Below, one piece after another: positions 1-11,134 of a DNA stretch of 64,000 bases. The stretch covers positions 281,862,083 to 281,926,082 of the forward strand of contig OZ010799.1 of assembly GCA_963932465.1 (NCBI GenBank). The letters run 5' to 3'. The notes below the pieces were generated by a model. It had not been told where the DNA came from. It saw nothing but the letters and a program-made list of their open reading frames with translations, and searched no databases. Every line of letters begins with the position of its first letter. The first letter of the stretch is position 1. Source of the stretch: Maratus speciosus (Eukaryota; Arthropoda; Arachnida; Araneae; Salticidae). The translations under genes and the position numbers were made by a program.

Positions 1-376
1 ATGGAAAAAATTGAAGTAAAACCGAAATTAACTGGTTAGGTCATCGTCACTGTCAATATAAAATCTACGTTACTCACATATATGTTTTTGCTTTATAATA
101 TTTATTTCATTGATATTTAGAAAGCAAATATGCAGATGAAAGACATTTTTCTGAACCCTTGTCCTGAACATTTGTCTGAAGTCTTGTCCTTCTACTATGA
201 AAGCAGAGGTAAGACTTAAGTCTTGCCTCTGCTTTCATAGTAGAAGGACGTCTTTTTTGCGCCTGACGAAGAAAGACTCAGATCTTTCGAAAGGCCTAGC
301 GCATTTACAAATTTTTGATGGTGTTTCAAGAAGATTGTTTGTTCTTAGTATTAAAACATGATAAAAACACGACTAT
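1..376. other. A+T-rich sequence without a recognised gene
   Basis: Apart from the 64-bp palindrome at 186-249 I see no coding region or repeat family here. The short open frame at the very start closes after about a dozen codons. Confidence 0.5.
186..249. repeat. 64-bp near-perfect palindrome without a spacer
   Basis: Two 32-nt arms meet between bases 217 and 218. Only the pair 210/225 is mismatched (T against G), which would still wobble-pair as RNA. The sequence can form a long hairpin or cruciform. It is not part of any TIR element I can delimit; a foldback scar is possible. Confidence 0.85.
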
Positions 377-1016
377 TAGTCCATTTAAATAAGCCCTTTT
401 GGGGGCAGTTTGCAACAATAAATGCTACAGAGATGAAAATTGGTACAGTTGCTCTTTGATACCTACTAATGACTAGGTAAAAAGTCCTGACGGATAAGAA
501 GTGAGTGGGGGAGGGAGGGGCAAAAATATGCCTCCCCCCTCTTTTTTTTTTAGTTTTTTGAAAATATCTCAGAAACTAGGGTTTTCTTAAAAAAAATATT
601 CCAGTATAAATTAAAGAGCATACAATTCTCTACAAAGGATGTGTATACGCAGTGGAACCTCGCTTATCCGTCAGTCACGGGACCGGAGCCTTTAGTCCAA
701 TCAAAAAAGCCTGTTTTGGAGCAGTTTGCCATAATAAATGCTACATAGACAAAAATTGGAACAGTTGCTTGTTGATACCTACTAATGACTAGGTAAAAAG
801 TTCTGATGGATGGGAAGTGAGCGGGGGGGGGGTAGGATGTGCAAAAATAAGTCCCCCACCCTTTTTTAGTTTTTTGAAAATATCTCAAACTATCGGTTTT
901 CTTTAAAAAATACTCTGTCATAAATTAAAGAGCATAAAATTCTCTACAAATGATATGTATACGCAGTGGAACCTCGGTTATTCGTCAGTCACAGGACCGG
1001 AGCCTTGACGGATTTT
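377..1016. repeat. Left arm: two tandem 316-bp units
   Basis: The units start at 377 and 693, both with TAGTCCA, and share a GGGG-rich segment, a motif near AATAAATGCTACA and the terminal CAGTGGAACCTCG motif. The same units recur inverted at 3535-4153. Confidence 0.75.
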
Positions 1017-1076
1017 CTGCAAAAAAATCATTTTCATTTCAAATTTATTTACTCAATGTCTAGCGAAATTTGTTAA

Positions 1077-3027
1077 ATGTTGTTACTAGAAAAGAAAACA
1101 GAAAACAACTTAACTTCTGAGTACTTACAAACATGCTACGTTTTGAGCAAGTTTGTGTTGGGAGTGACTGCAACTCACGGAATTTGCATATCTCTCGAAG
1201 AATTTAGTAGTGTTTTGTTTGCCGGTAGTAAGCAACACGTAGATTTTCGAAAATCCATCCAAGCTAGAGATGTCGCAGATGTTGAGAAGCTCTCTTCGTG
1301 GTTTGAAAATCACCCACCATTCCCGATGATAGCAGACATCATGTCTGTAGCTAAAGGTGTCGTAGGGGATGCAACTATTAACTGCTATGACGCTATAAAC
1401 ATTGAAAAACCGGCAATGGTGAAAGTGGTTGGGAAATGTTTTCCCGATGTAAAGTTGTCACGTAAGGACCAGGCCCTACCTCTGGCCATCATGAACTGTT
1501 CTATTAAAATTCATGAGGCTATAGTTCCAGTCAACCCTTTGATAATCTTTCAACGGATCTCCACAGCTAAACAACATGATGAAGATTTGAAAAAATTATT
1601 TAAAATTTGAGTTGGCTTTTTTTTCCTCCAGCCCTTTTTGACGAAGGAGACATGTGTAAGACGAAGAAAGCAGTCCTCTACGATTTTTTTCAAACCATTG
1701 CAACATAATATGGATTTTCAAAACTGTGATATTGTTGAGGATGGTGGTTTCCTCCTTCACAAAGTCCCGTGATCAAGAGGTTGCATTTTTAATTCCATTT
1801 GTGAAGGCTACACCAAATATATCTTCACACATTATAAAGGAAAAGCTGTACAGTGGTTTTTAATGGCTACTCCGACACTACCGATAGCACTAAATCAGCA
1901 GAACAAAACTGAAGATGTGCATTGAAGAAGTCCGTCGATATTAATTTCAACAAAGACACAGAGGTTACCGTTAAGCAAGAAAACTTTCTTTCAAATGAAA
2001 AGAACAAATCAAGATTAATTTCTATGCTTTCATCCAAATTGAAGGACAAGGGAATATCTTGTCGGGAGAGTACTGGTGATGCAGATACACTAATCGTAAC
2101 AACAGCCATTGAAAAATCTTCTTCCAGTGACAGAGGGGCAATTGTTGGTGAGGATGTTGATCTTCTTGTCCTCCTTATCGCCCTAACTCCACTGGAAGGA
2201 GAAATGTTTTTCGTTAAGCCGAGACGTGGAAAAATTGAAAGAAAGATTTTTTTCCTCACTGCAGTTAGTTAAAAAAAAAGACAGAAAGACGTCATTCTAG
2301 TCCTTCATGCATTCACTGGATGTGATACGACGTCTACAGCGCTCAAAAAAGGAAAAATCAAAATTTTCAAACTGTTTCAGCAATGTGAAGATGTACACAA
2401 AATTGCTAATGTGTTCAATAACAGAGAATCTGCCTATGATGCTGTTGCAGAAGCAAGAAACCAACTTTTTTGAGATTGTATGGAGCACCTTCCACAGCTA
2501 CACCTCTTAATACTTTTCTATATCAGTCCTTCGCAAAATCTGTATCGATTGTTAAACCTAACATTTCATCCCTCCCACCAACAGAAGGAGCGGCCAGACA
2601 GCATTATTTCCGGGTGTACCACCAGGTACAACTGTGGCTTGGCCAAGAACAACAAGCCGAACTCTGGGTTGGGAACGAAGACGGAATCGTCTTATTCCCA
2701 TAACAGCCAAGGATTCGATCGCACCTGAGGCTGTCTTAGATACCATCTTCTGCAATTGCACTACTGAGTGTGGAGCTATGTGTGGATGCAGGAAAGCAGA
2801 CATTAATTGCACAATCATCTGCAACATCTGTCATAGTGAACTGTCTGAATGCTACACCCAAGTATGTAGATCAACATAATGAGGAAAAAGATGAGGAGGC
2901 GATTATGGATTCAATCCTGTTGAGAACACCTTCAAATGCACCATCCACTTCAGCTGATGATAAAGTGTCAAAGAAAAAAAAGGGAACATTAGACTTAGTA
3001 AATAATATCTGCTTAGGGCTAAATTAG
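1077..3027 (+). pseudogene. Broken ORF of a PIN/XPG-like nuclease family with C-terminal Cys-rich region
   Basis: Coding fragments follow one another in order with stops and frameshifts between them. 1077-1610 gives 177 aa, with an N-terminal part rich in LSSWFENHPPF-type sequence. About 1830-2272 gives GDADTLIVTTAIE and GEDVDLLVLLIAL, acidic motifs resembling PIN/XPG-like nuclease folds. About 2290-2470 gives HAFTGCDTTST followed by KKGK. About 2470-2870 gives LPPTEGAARQH, FRVYHQVQLWL and a cluster of at least nine cysteines. 2770-3027 is an acidic tail in another frame. I recall this set of motifs from uncharacterised multicopy proteins of arthropods and cnidarians; I cannot name the family. 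Breaks are visible near 1610, 2272, 2470 and 2835. The acidic tail is repeated at about 3121-3235, so the 3' end was also tandemly duplicated. It lies between the inverted arms and shares their orientation. Confidence 0.6.
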
Positions 3028-3534
3028 TAGTTTTCATTATTCTCTATTATGTTTTGTCGCACTAACAAAGTTTCGCATGACCTAAACATTTTTTTAATGA
3101 TAAATATTTGTCTTCAAGATCATGGGGAGATGAACAGGACAGGGAAGAAAATGAAGTGATGATTATGGATCCTAACGACACATGCACTTCCGCTGATGAT
3201 GATATTGAAGGAAAAAATAAACCAGAATGATAAAGACTCCTTAAGAGACTTATCTATTTCATAATTACATAATATCTACTTAATTATAAATTAGTATGTA
3301 TCTACTTTTAGTTTTCTCCATATACTCGTAGTTATAATGTTTCACATTAATAAACACTTCATTAATCGTGAATATTTATCTTTCATTAACTAATTACCTG
3401 CCATTATCTCATGCAGTATTGCAGTATTGGAGTGTTATCTGTTTTATTTTATTTATTTTTTTGTGACAGTATTTAATAAATTTGAATAGAAATTAAATAA
3501 ATTTGAAAAGACAGTTATTTTTTTGTGAAAAATC

Positions 3535-4153
3535 TGTCAAGGTTCCGGTCCCGTGAATGACGGATAACCGAGTTTCCACTATGTATACCTGTCATTTGTA
3601 GAGAATTTATGCTCTTTAATTTATGCCAGAGCAATTTTTTCATGCAAACCCACAATTTCTGAGATATTTAAAAAAATTAAAAAAGTACAGGGGGAACTTA
3701 TTTTTGCCCCTCCCTCCCCCGCTTACTTCCTATCCATAAGGACTTTTTATCTAGTGATTAGTCACTATCAATGAACAAATGCACCAAATTTTATCAATGT
3801 AGCATTTATTATGGCAAACTTTCCTAATTTGACTGAACAATATCCGTCAAGGTTCTGGTCCCGTGGTTGACGGATAACCGAGGTTCCACTTTGTATACCT
3901 GTCATTTGTAGAGAATTTATGCTCTTTAATTTATTCGAAAGCAATTTTTTCATGAAAACCCACAATTTCTGAGATATATCAAAAAACTAAAAAAAGTGGG
4001 GGGCAAATATTTTTTGGCCCCTTCTTCCCCCCGCTCACTTCCTATTCATCAGGACTTTTTATCTAGTTATTAGTAGGTATCAATGAACAACTGTACCAAT
4101 TTTTATCTCTGTACCATTTATTTCGGCAAACTTTCCTAATTTGACTGGACTAT
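3535..4153. repeat. Right arm: two inverted ~310-bp units
   Basis: These are reverse complements of the left-arm units. GTCAAGGTTCCGGTCCCGTG near 3536 recurs with one change near 3846, giving a period of 310. The outer limit is the GGACTA near 4153, mirroring TAGTCC at 377. Confidence 0.75.
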
Positions 4154-4725
4154 ATGGAAATATTAACATATTTTAACATTTTGAGGTTCTGTGAATTTGT
4201 TTTCGCCATTTTAAAACCTATTCCATATATATGCGTGTGTATATTTGTGTATATTACAATTTTCACAAAAAAGTTTAGTTTTAGTTTTTATTCTTAGTGA
4301 AGAAATTGGGTTTATCTCTAATCCTGATTTAGGTTTTGTTGGTGAAATTAGTATTTAACTTCGAAATCTACCTCCGCCTGTAGGCCAAGCCGGCAGGGAT
4401 TATTTTTAATAAGTGGTCGAATACATATGTGAGTGAAAACGATGATTTATTTAGTTTTAAAGAAAAGTCAGCTATGATGTCTGCTGAATTTTTCCTCAAG
4501 TTTCCAGATTTCCTGTCATCGTAATAGCCTGACATGCATCCCGTAGGAGATATAATTTGTTTTATTTTTTTCTGTAGCTAAAACAGAGAGTCCATTATAT
4601 AAGAGTAAATAGGGTATATGATTTTAAAAATATGCTTTAAAAATATAATATGTTTCAGCTTGTGATTACTTTACTAGCGTTTTATTTTTAAGAGTTATTT
4701 TCTAGCAAATTGAAATCGGTGTATA
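4154..4725. other. A+T-rich spacer
   Basis: No ORF, tandem repeat or TIR is visible before the Helitron begins. Confidence 0.5.
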
Positions 4726-7037
4726 TCTTATACTATAATGCAAGCAAAAATTGTGTGTGTGTGTGTGTGTATGTAAATTTTATCTTGAAAACGGCTGTAA
4801 CGATTTTGATTAAATTTTGCATCCAACTGTTTTCGGGCACGAAAAGACCATTGGGATGGGTCTCGTGTTCGAGAAAATCCGATTAATGGTTCATTTTGGG
4901 TCATAATGGGTCAGGGTCAAGCTAATTATATCCAAAGAACGGCTCACTCAATTTTGACTAAATTCTGTATCTAACCATTTTCGGGAACTAAAAGACCATT
5001 GGGATGGGTCGCATGTTCGAGAAAATTCGATTAGTGGGTCATTTTTGGGTCACTGTGAGCCAAGCTATTTTTAGCTAAAAAACGGCTCTAGCGATTTTGA
5101 TTAAATTTTGCAACCAACTGTTTTCGGGCACGAAAAGACCATTGGGATGGGTCTCGTGTTCGAGAAAATTCGATTAGTGGTTCATTTTGGGTCATAATGG
5201 GTCAGGGTGAAGCTAATTATATCCAAAGAACGGCTCACTCAATTTTGACTAAATTCTGTATCTAACCATTTTCGGGAACTAAAAGACCATTGGGATGGGT
5301 CGCATGTTCGAGAAAATTCGATTAGTGGGTCATTTTTGGGTCACTGTGAGCCAAGCTATTTTTATCTAAAAAACGGCTCTAACGATTTTCACTAAACTCC
5401 ATATTCTACAGTTTTGGATTACGAGAAAACCATTGGGCTAAGTCACATGTTCGAGAAAATTCGATTAGTGGGTCCTTTTTGGCTCACCGTGGGTCAAGCT
5501 AAGTTTAACTAGATAACGGCTCTAATGATTTTGACGAAATTTTGCGCCCCATTGTTTTCGGGTACGAAAAGACCATTGGGATGGGTCTCGTGTTCGAGAA
5601 AATTCAATTAGTGGGTCATTTTGGGTCATAATGGATCAGGTTCAAGCTAATTATATCTAGAGAACGGCTCAATCGTTTTTGACTAAATTTTGTATCTAAC
5701 CATTTTCGGGCATGAAAAGACCATTGGGATGGGTAACGTGTTCAAGAAAATTCGATTAGCGGGTCATTTTTGGGCCCAGCTAAGTTTATCTAGATAACGG
5801 CTCTAGAATTTTGACGAAATTCTGTTATCTATCGTTTTTGGGGCACGAAAAGACCATTGGGGTGGGTCACGTGTTCGAGAAAATTCGATTAGTGGGTCAT
5901 TATGGGTCAGGGTCAAGCTAATTATATCTAAAAAACGGCTCAAGACATTTTCACAAATTCTTTTAATATACGGCCGTTTCTGGTCATGAGATGACCATTT
6001 GGCTAAGTCACATATTCGAGAAAATTCTATTAGTGGGTCATTTTGGGTCACAATGGACCAGGGTCAAGTTAATTGAATTTATAAACATGCTCAAAAAATT
6101 TTGACCAAATTTTATATTATACCGTTTCTGGGCATGAGAAGAGAATTGGGCTAAGTCACATGTTCGAGAAAATTTGATTAGTGGGTCATTTTGGATCCCA
6201 ATGGGTCAGGGTCCATCTAATTGTATCTAAAAGAACGGCTTAAACGATTTTGACTAAACTTTATATTCTATCGTTTTCGGGCTCGAGAAGACCATTGGGC
6301 TATGTCGCATAGTTCAAGAATATTCGATTAGTGGGTCATTTTGGGTCACAATGGGTCAGAGTCAAGCTAATTGTATTTAAAAAGCGCTTCAAAACATTTT
6401 GACAAAATTTTGTATAATACCGTTTCCGGGCATGAAAATACCATTGGGCAGGGTCGCATGTTCAAGAAAATTCAATCAATGGGTCATTATGGATCAGAAT
6501 CAAGCTAACTGTATCTAAAAAGGGGCTCAAAATATGTTGACAAAACTTTGTACTACACCGTTTCTGGACAAGTTAAAACCATTGGGCTGGGTCGCATGCT
6601 CATGAAAATTCTATTAGTGGGTCATTTTAGTGATAATGGGTCGGGATCAGCCTATCGGCATCTCAAAAAGGTTCAAAAAATTTTGACAATTTTTTTTTGT
6701 TATACCGTTTTACAGTACAAAAAGACCATTGGAATAGCTCACATGTTAGATAAATTTCGGTTAGTGGGTTTTTGAATCAACGTGGGTCAAGCTTAGCTTG
6801 TCTAGAAAACGACTAACGATTTTCACTAAATTTTGTATTCCATCGTTTTCAGGCTCGACAAGAGCATTGTTTAGGTCGCATGTTCGGAAAAATTCGATTA
6901 GTGGGTCATTTTGGGTCACTATGTCTTATGGTCAAGCTAATTGCAACTAAAACTGCAAGAATGATTCAGTGAGAATAATATATCTAGATAAACACAAAGC
7001 TAATTTTGACCGAGCTTAGCTCGGTTATTCCTGCTAG
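4726..7037 (+). mobile_element. Non-autonomous Helitron with a minisatellite body
   Basis: The 5' end reads TCTTATACTATAATGCAAGC with A before it. The 3' end has the hairpin CCGAGCTTAGCTCGG, a spacer of about ten bases and CTAG, followed by T at 7038. A^TC...CTAG^T is the canonical Helitron signature. The 2.3-kb body encodes no Rep/helicase; it is a short GT microsatellite followed by some fifteen tandem units. Mobilisation would need a helicase from elsewhere. Sequence beyond the 3' end is the diverged 7-10 kb repeat. Confidence 0.8.
4780..6960 (+). repeat. Minisatellite of ~145-150 bp, about 15 units
   Basis: Each unit carries an AACGGCTC-like start, then GACCATTGGG, TTCGAGAAAATTCGATTAGT and GGGTCATTTTGGGTCA. 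Unit starts are seen near 4786, 4934, 5078, 5226, 5370, 5512, 5659, 5796, 5931, 6079, 6231, 6381, 6519, 6667 and 6803. The first four form a nearly identical 292-bp dimer repeated twice; later units are more diverged. All lie inside the Helitron. Confidence 0.9.
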
Positions 7038-7039
7038 TT

Positions 7040-8410
7040 TAATATTAAATTTATCGCAGTTTCATATTCTTCATGATTCTCAATAAAATGGGACCGCATT
7101 TAAATCGACAGATAAAAACAATTTTCGCAGCATATTTTCTCTTCAGTTTATTTTCGTTTCCAGAACGTCAATGGGATATCAATGAAAACGTTTATAATAA
7201 GAAAAAATACTTTTTAGCATATTTCAATTATCTTCCGAAATTTGCGGCTTATTGGGCAAGAGATTCAAAACTCGTGCAATAAACTAAGTTGTAACTAGAA
7301 TAAAATATCAAAAGAATTGATAATACTTTGTTTCAGCTGCTAAAATGAATCTTATTAAGAATTGAGATGAAATAGTAAATTTATGTCTCTTTTAAGCAAT
7401 ACATCAAAATGTTACTGAATAACAATTATTGCTTCAAAGAATGGTAATAAGTTTCGTTGCTTTCCAGTTTCTTTGCAGTTCATCCTTTACCTTCCGAAAA
7501 GATTTTATTCAGACGAATTTCAATTTATGAACAATAATTTTGTCGCGTTAAAAATAAGTTACTCGGAATTTAATTATGTGAATTTTTTTATTCGCTTTGT
7601 TAATTGGTTTTACACCTTTTTAGCAATGAAAATAAAAAAATCACGTAAATTAGTTAAGATTTACTATTATTCGAACGTATTTCATCGTTTGAATTATTAT
7701 AGATATTATTAATCGATACTGGATTAGACTCATCATTTTTCGCAGGGTCGTGGTTCATGAAGGTATCCAAATCTTCTGCTGCTGTTGCAGCCTTACCGAT
7801 ATATGTGAGAGAAGGGTTCCAGGTAGTGTTGACAGATTTTGCGCTAAATTAGGGCACCAAATGCTCTTGTCGCCACAAATTTCTTACAGCTTAATTCTTC
7901 ATCTTTGATAGCATATAATCATGCAATTAGATATGGCGATCAGACTCACTTAAAAATATTGGTCTCCACAGCATTTGTAGTCACAATTTACGCCGGACAC
8001 CTGGCAACACTGGTTCCAGTTTAGGAGTGTAGTTCGAGGTAGCTCAGTTGATAGAGCATTGTTGCTCTGAATCAAAAACGCAGATATAACCCTGGCCAGG
8101 ATACTTTTCAACTCAGTGTTTTTTACGCCTTTTTTGCAATGTGAATAAAAAATTCACGTAATTAAATTCAGATTTAACATTTGTCGTGCGTATCACATAT
8201 TTTCAATTATATAGAAATAATTTACGTTTTCAAAGTTATATAGGTATTGAAATATTATTATTATTATTTTATATTTAATTGCTTTTGCATTGATGCTAAA
8301 TTCCATAAATGATATCTTTTTATTTAAGTGGATGCAATGCATTATTTATTTACCATTACAAAGAGAATATTTTTTATTAAAGTCTAAACATGTTGATTTT
8401 TTAATTGTAT
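7040..8410. repeat. Diverged local duplication, copy A
   Basis: Long blocks match 9140-9795 in the same order, for example around CTCTTTTAAGCAATACATCA (7388 and 9432) and TTGATGCTAAATT (8290 and 9673). A partial third match lies at about 8880-9120. Short ORFs here are not conserved between copies, so I treat the block as non-coding. Confidence 0.6.
8036..8100 (+). repeat. tRNA-like (SINE head) sequence
   Basis: GAGGTAGCTCAGTTGATAGA fits a Pol III A box and D arm, but the B-box region (ATAACCCTGGCC) is degenerate and no full cloverleaf closes. It is more likely a decayed SINE head than a working tRNA. Confidence 0.4.
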
Positions 8411-9139
8411 ATTACTAGTTATACATGTGTTTAAAGAACGTGTAATATGTCTAGATATATGTGGATTTTGGAAGAGGTGAAAGATTTTATGGTATTGAAC
8501 TACAAACTAACCAGTACTCTAAAAGAAATTGCAAAGAAAACAGTCAGTAAAGCTCTCGTAAAACAGACAAAGAAATTGACAGAAGAAACCTGACAATTGA
8601 TAAAGACACACGCATCATTTAAACGAAATAAAACGGTTCCAAATTAATAGTCCAGTATGCAGAATCATGTACAACTGTTAGAAAGCGCGTTACAGAAGAT
8701 ATAAGGAAATGTAATGGTGACTTTGTCAAAAAAATTGTAGAAGTTAACACAAGTTAATTGGAAATTTTGCGTTGGAACAAAGTTATCTTTGCACTGATGA
8801 GGTAGACCTATTCATCATCAAAATCAGTAAGGAAATTAAAAATGTTCTCAAAACATTCTATAACCAGCTATAAAAATTAAAGTTGATAATTATCTAACAT
8901 TTAGTGCATAAAAAAAATAAAATCAATTTTTACGCAAAATTTCTCTTCCCTTCATTTCCATTTTCAGAATGAAATATTAATGAGAACATTAATAAAAAAA
9001 GGAAACTTTTAATGTTATGAATTTTCTTGGGAAATTTGCGGTTTATTCGGTAGGAGATTAAAGTTGATAATTGTTTAATATTTAATGGATTGCAGTATCA
9101 TATTCTTCATTTCTATCATCTTACGACTATAATAAATAG
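8411..9139. other. Decayed A+T-rich sequence, possible coding relic
   Basis: A Lys-rich plus-strand frame runs from about 8450 to 8592 before a stop. It matches no family I know. From about 8880 the sequence is a partial extra copy of the 7-kb/9-kb duplication. Confidence 0.35.
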
Positions 9140-9795
9140 AAAATAACTCCTTAGAAATTCAAAAATAAAATCAATTTTTACGAATATTTTCTCTTCCCTT
9201 CATTTTTATTTCCTGAATATTAATAAGATATTAATGAAAACGTTAATAAAATAAAAAAAGGATACTTTTACTTCTATAAATTATCTTGCACAATTTACGC
9301 TTTATTGGATAGGAGATAAAGATTTTTGCAATTAGCTTAGTTGTAAACTCAATGAAATATGAAAAGAATTGAGAATATTTCGATTGAGCAGCATAAATGA
9401 ATCTTATTGAGGTGAAACAGTAAATTTATGCCTCTTTTAAGCAATACATCAAAATGTAACTGCGTAACAATTTCTGCTTCAAAGAATACTAATAAGTTTT
9501 CGGTGTTTTTCAGTTTCTTTGAAGTTCATGATTTACTTCCCTAAAAGATTTTCTTTTAGAAGAATTTTAATTTCTGAACAATAATTTATTCGCGTCAAGA
9601 AATCTGTTACATTTTGGAAATTATATAGCTATTGAAACAGAATTATCTTTTAAACCTTTAATTAATTTTAAATTGATGCTAATTTTTGTAAATGATATCT
9701 AATTAATTAAGTGGATTTAATGACTTATTTATTTACTATTACAAAGATAATATTTTTAAATAAATGTAATAACCTACTGAGTTTTTAAATGGTAC
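9140..9795. repeat. Diverged local duplication, copy B
   Basis: This matches parts of 7070-8400 in order with several deletions. It ends at a TA/TG microsatellite at about 9808-9835. Confidence 0.6.
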
Positions 9796-10642
9796 GTTCC
9801 TTGTCATATATATATATGTGTGTGTGTGTATATACAATAAAGATGAAATCACAAATATATGAACAAATTGGTAAAATTCTAAAGATGAACAAGATATGAA
9901 CATAGGAATGCAGTATGTAAAATAACAAACTATGAATAACCCACAGAATCATCAGAGCAGCTTGTAGGTTTAATTCATAGTGAAAATGCATTATTTCATC
10001 CAATTTTGTCGACATTAATCCTAAAATGACAAAAATTAGCTCCTAATAGCGCATCATAAAACAAAATAAACGATAAAAAGCCAAGAGATAAAAAAATAAC
10101 CCTCACACAAGATATTAAAAATTGAAAAATGGTTAGCGCACAATACCTGAATACACACCTGAATGCACAATTCCAAGAAAGCAAGTCTTAAGTGAGTTGA
10201 CCCACAATATTGTAACACGTGAGGATGCAATCAGATTTAAGACTATTAAATCATGTGGCCAGCAATTGATTTCTGAAAACCAAAACATTGCTGCCATCTC
10301 GTGTGAAAAAGGAAAACTATATTGTAACTTGATTTTTAACAAAAATGTTTGGTGCTGTCATCTATACCCATAAAAAGTGAAATCAATTGAAGAAATCAAG
10401 AAATGTCTTGAATTAACATTTATTTAAAGTATAATGAAAAATGGGAATAAACTTAATAAATAAATAAAAGGCCATCGATTAAATTAACCATTTTAAAACA
10501 AATATTATAAAATAAAAAAAGGAGTACATAAATAACATTTAAAAATATATATATATGTATGATTTTATATACATGTATGACATACATATATATGTTGTAT
10601 GTATGCCTAATTAAATATGTGTGTAAGTAGATATATATATAT
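9796..10642. other. A+T-rich sequence with TA/TG microsatellites
   Basis: Simple repeats lie at about 9808-9835 and 10540-10642. The minus-strand open frames are low-complexity Tyr/Ile runs and I see no gene. Confidence 0.5.
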
Positions 10643-10690
10643 GGAGGCGTGAGTTTCAAAACCCACGTGAGTTTTAAAACTCGCCTCACC
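10643..10690. repeat. Imperfect palindrome centred on CACGTG
   Basis: GGAGGCGTGAGTTTCAAAAC is mirrored by GTTTTAAAACTCGCCTCACC around a central CACGTG at 10664-10669. It lies next to a TA microsatellite and may be a small foldback end. Confidence 0.6.
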
Positions 10691-10886
10691 AAAAAATCAA
10701 ATTTTGGTAATGGCGAAAATCCTTAATTGTGTCCATTGTTTTTCATTGTAAACCAAGATTTTACAATAGAAGAAATACAGGATGAAACTATTTTTTACAG
10801 ATTGTTGTGTTTTACCATAATTTCGATAGAGAACACACGATTTTAAAAATTTTGGATAAAGATATGTTTAAAATACACGTCCTGAT

Positions 10887-11134
10887 ATATGGTCGGCGCC
10901 ATGTCAAACTATCCATTGTGAAAACAGTGGGCTACATTTTTAAATTCAGATTTCTTGGTTGTCACCATTTTTCTGAAATGGTAAAATTCCCCTTGTTTTC
11001 GCCTTAATTAATATGTCATTAAATAAGTCGGATTTTACTATTTCAAAAAAGTGGTGCCAATCAAGAAATCTGAAGTTTAAAAAAGTAGCCCTCTGTTTTC
11101 CAATTTGATAGTTTGACATGGTACCGATGACGTA
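10887..11134. mobile_element. Foldback MITE with ~100-bp arms
   Basis: The left arm, from about 10891 (GGTCGGCGCCATGTCAAACT), and the right arm, ending about 11132, are reverse complements with scattered mismatches and only a few dozen bases between them. TA-rich sequence lies on both sides. Superfamily not assigned; transcripts would fold into a long hairpin. Confidence 0.7.

Larger units (their letters stand above)
377..4153 (+). mobile_element. TIR element with duplicated long arms, Tigger/pogo-like termini
   Basis: Two arms of about 0.6 kb face each other (377-1016 and 3535-4153). Each arm is two tandem units of about 310-316 bp. Each unit ends in a Tigger/pogo-like motif close to CAGTGGAACCTCGGTTATCC, near 650 and 964 on the left and, inverted, near 3581 and 3890 on the right. 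The interior of about 2.5 kb carries one degenerate plus-strand ORF. TA-rich sequence flanks the motifs, as expected for the Tc1/mariner/pogo superfamily, but I cannot fix exact ends or target duplications. Known pogo elements encode a DDE transposase; the ORF here is something else, so two flanking MITE clusters around a pseudogene is the alternative reading. Confidence 0.6.

Noticed and set aside
2558..2827. Minus-strand ORF of 89 aa
   Set aside because: It is the antisense shadow of the Cys-rich end of the plus-strand pseudogene.
4780..6960. Regular repeats spaced like a CRISPR array
   Set aside because: Units are ~147 bp, adjacent and diverged, without unique spacers, and lie inside a Helitron in a eukaryotic genome.
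8036..8100. Functional tRNA gene
   Set aside because: The A box is good but the B box and acceptor stem are not; a decayed SINE head is more likely.
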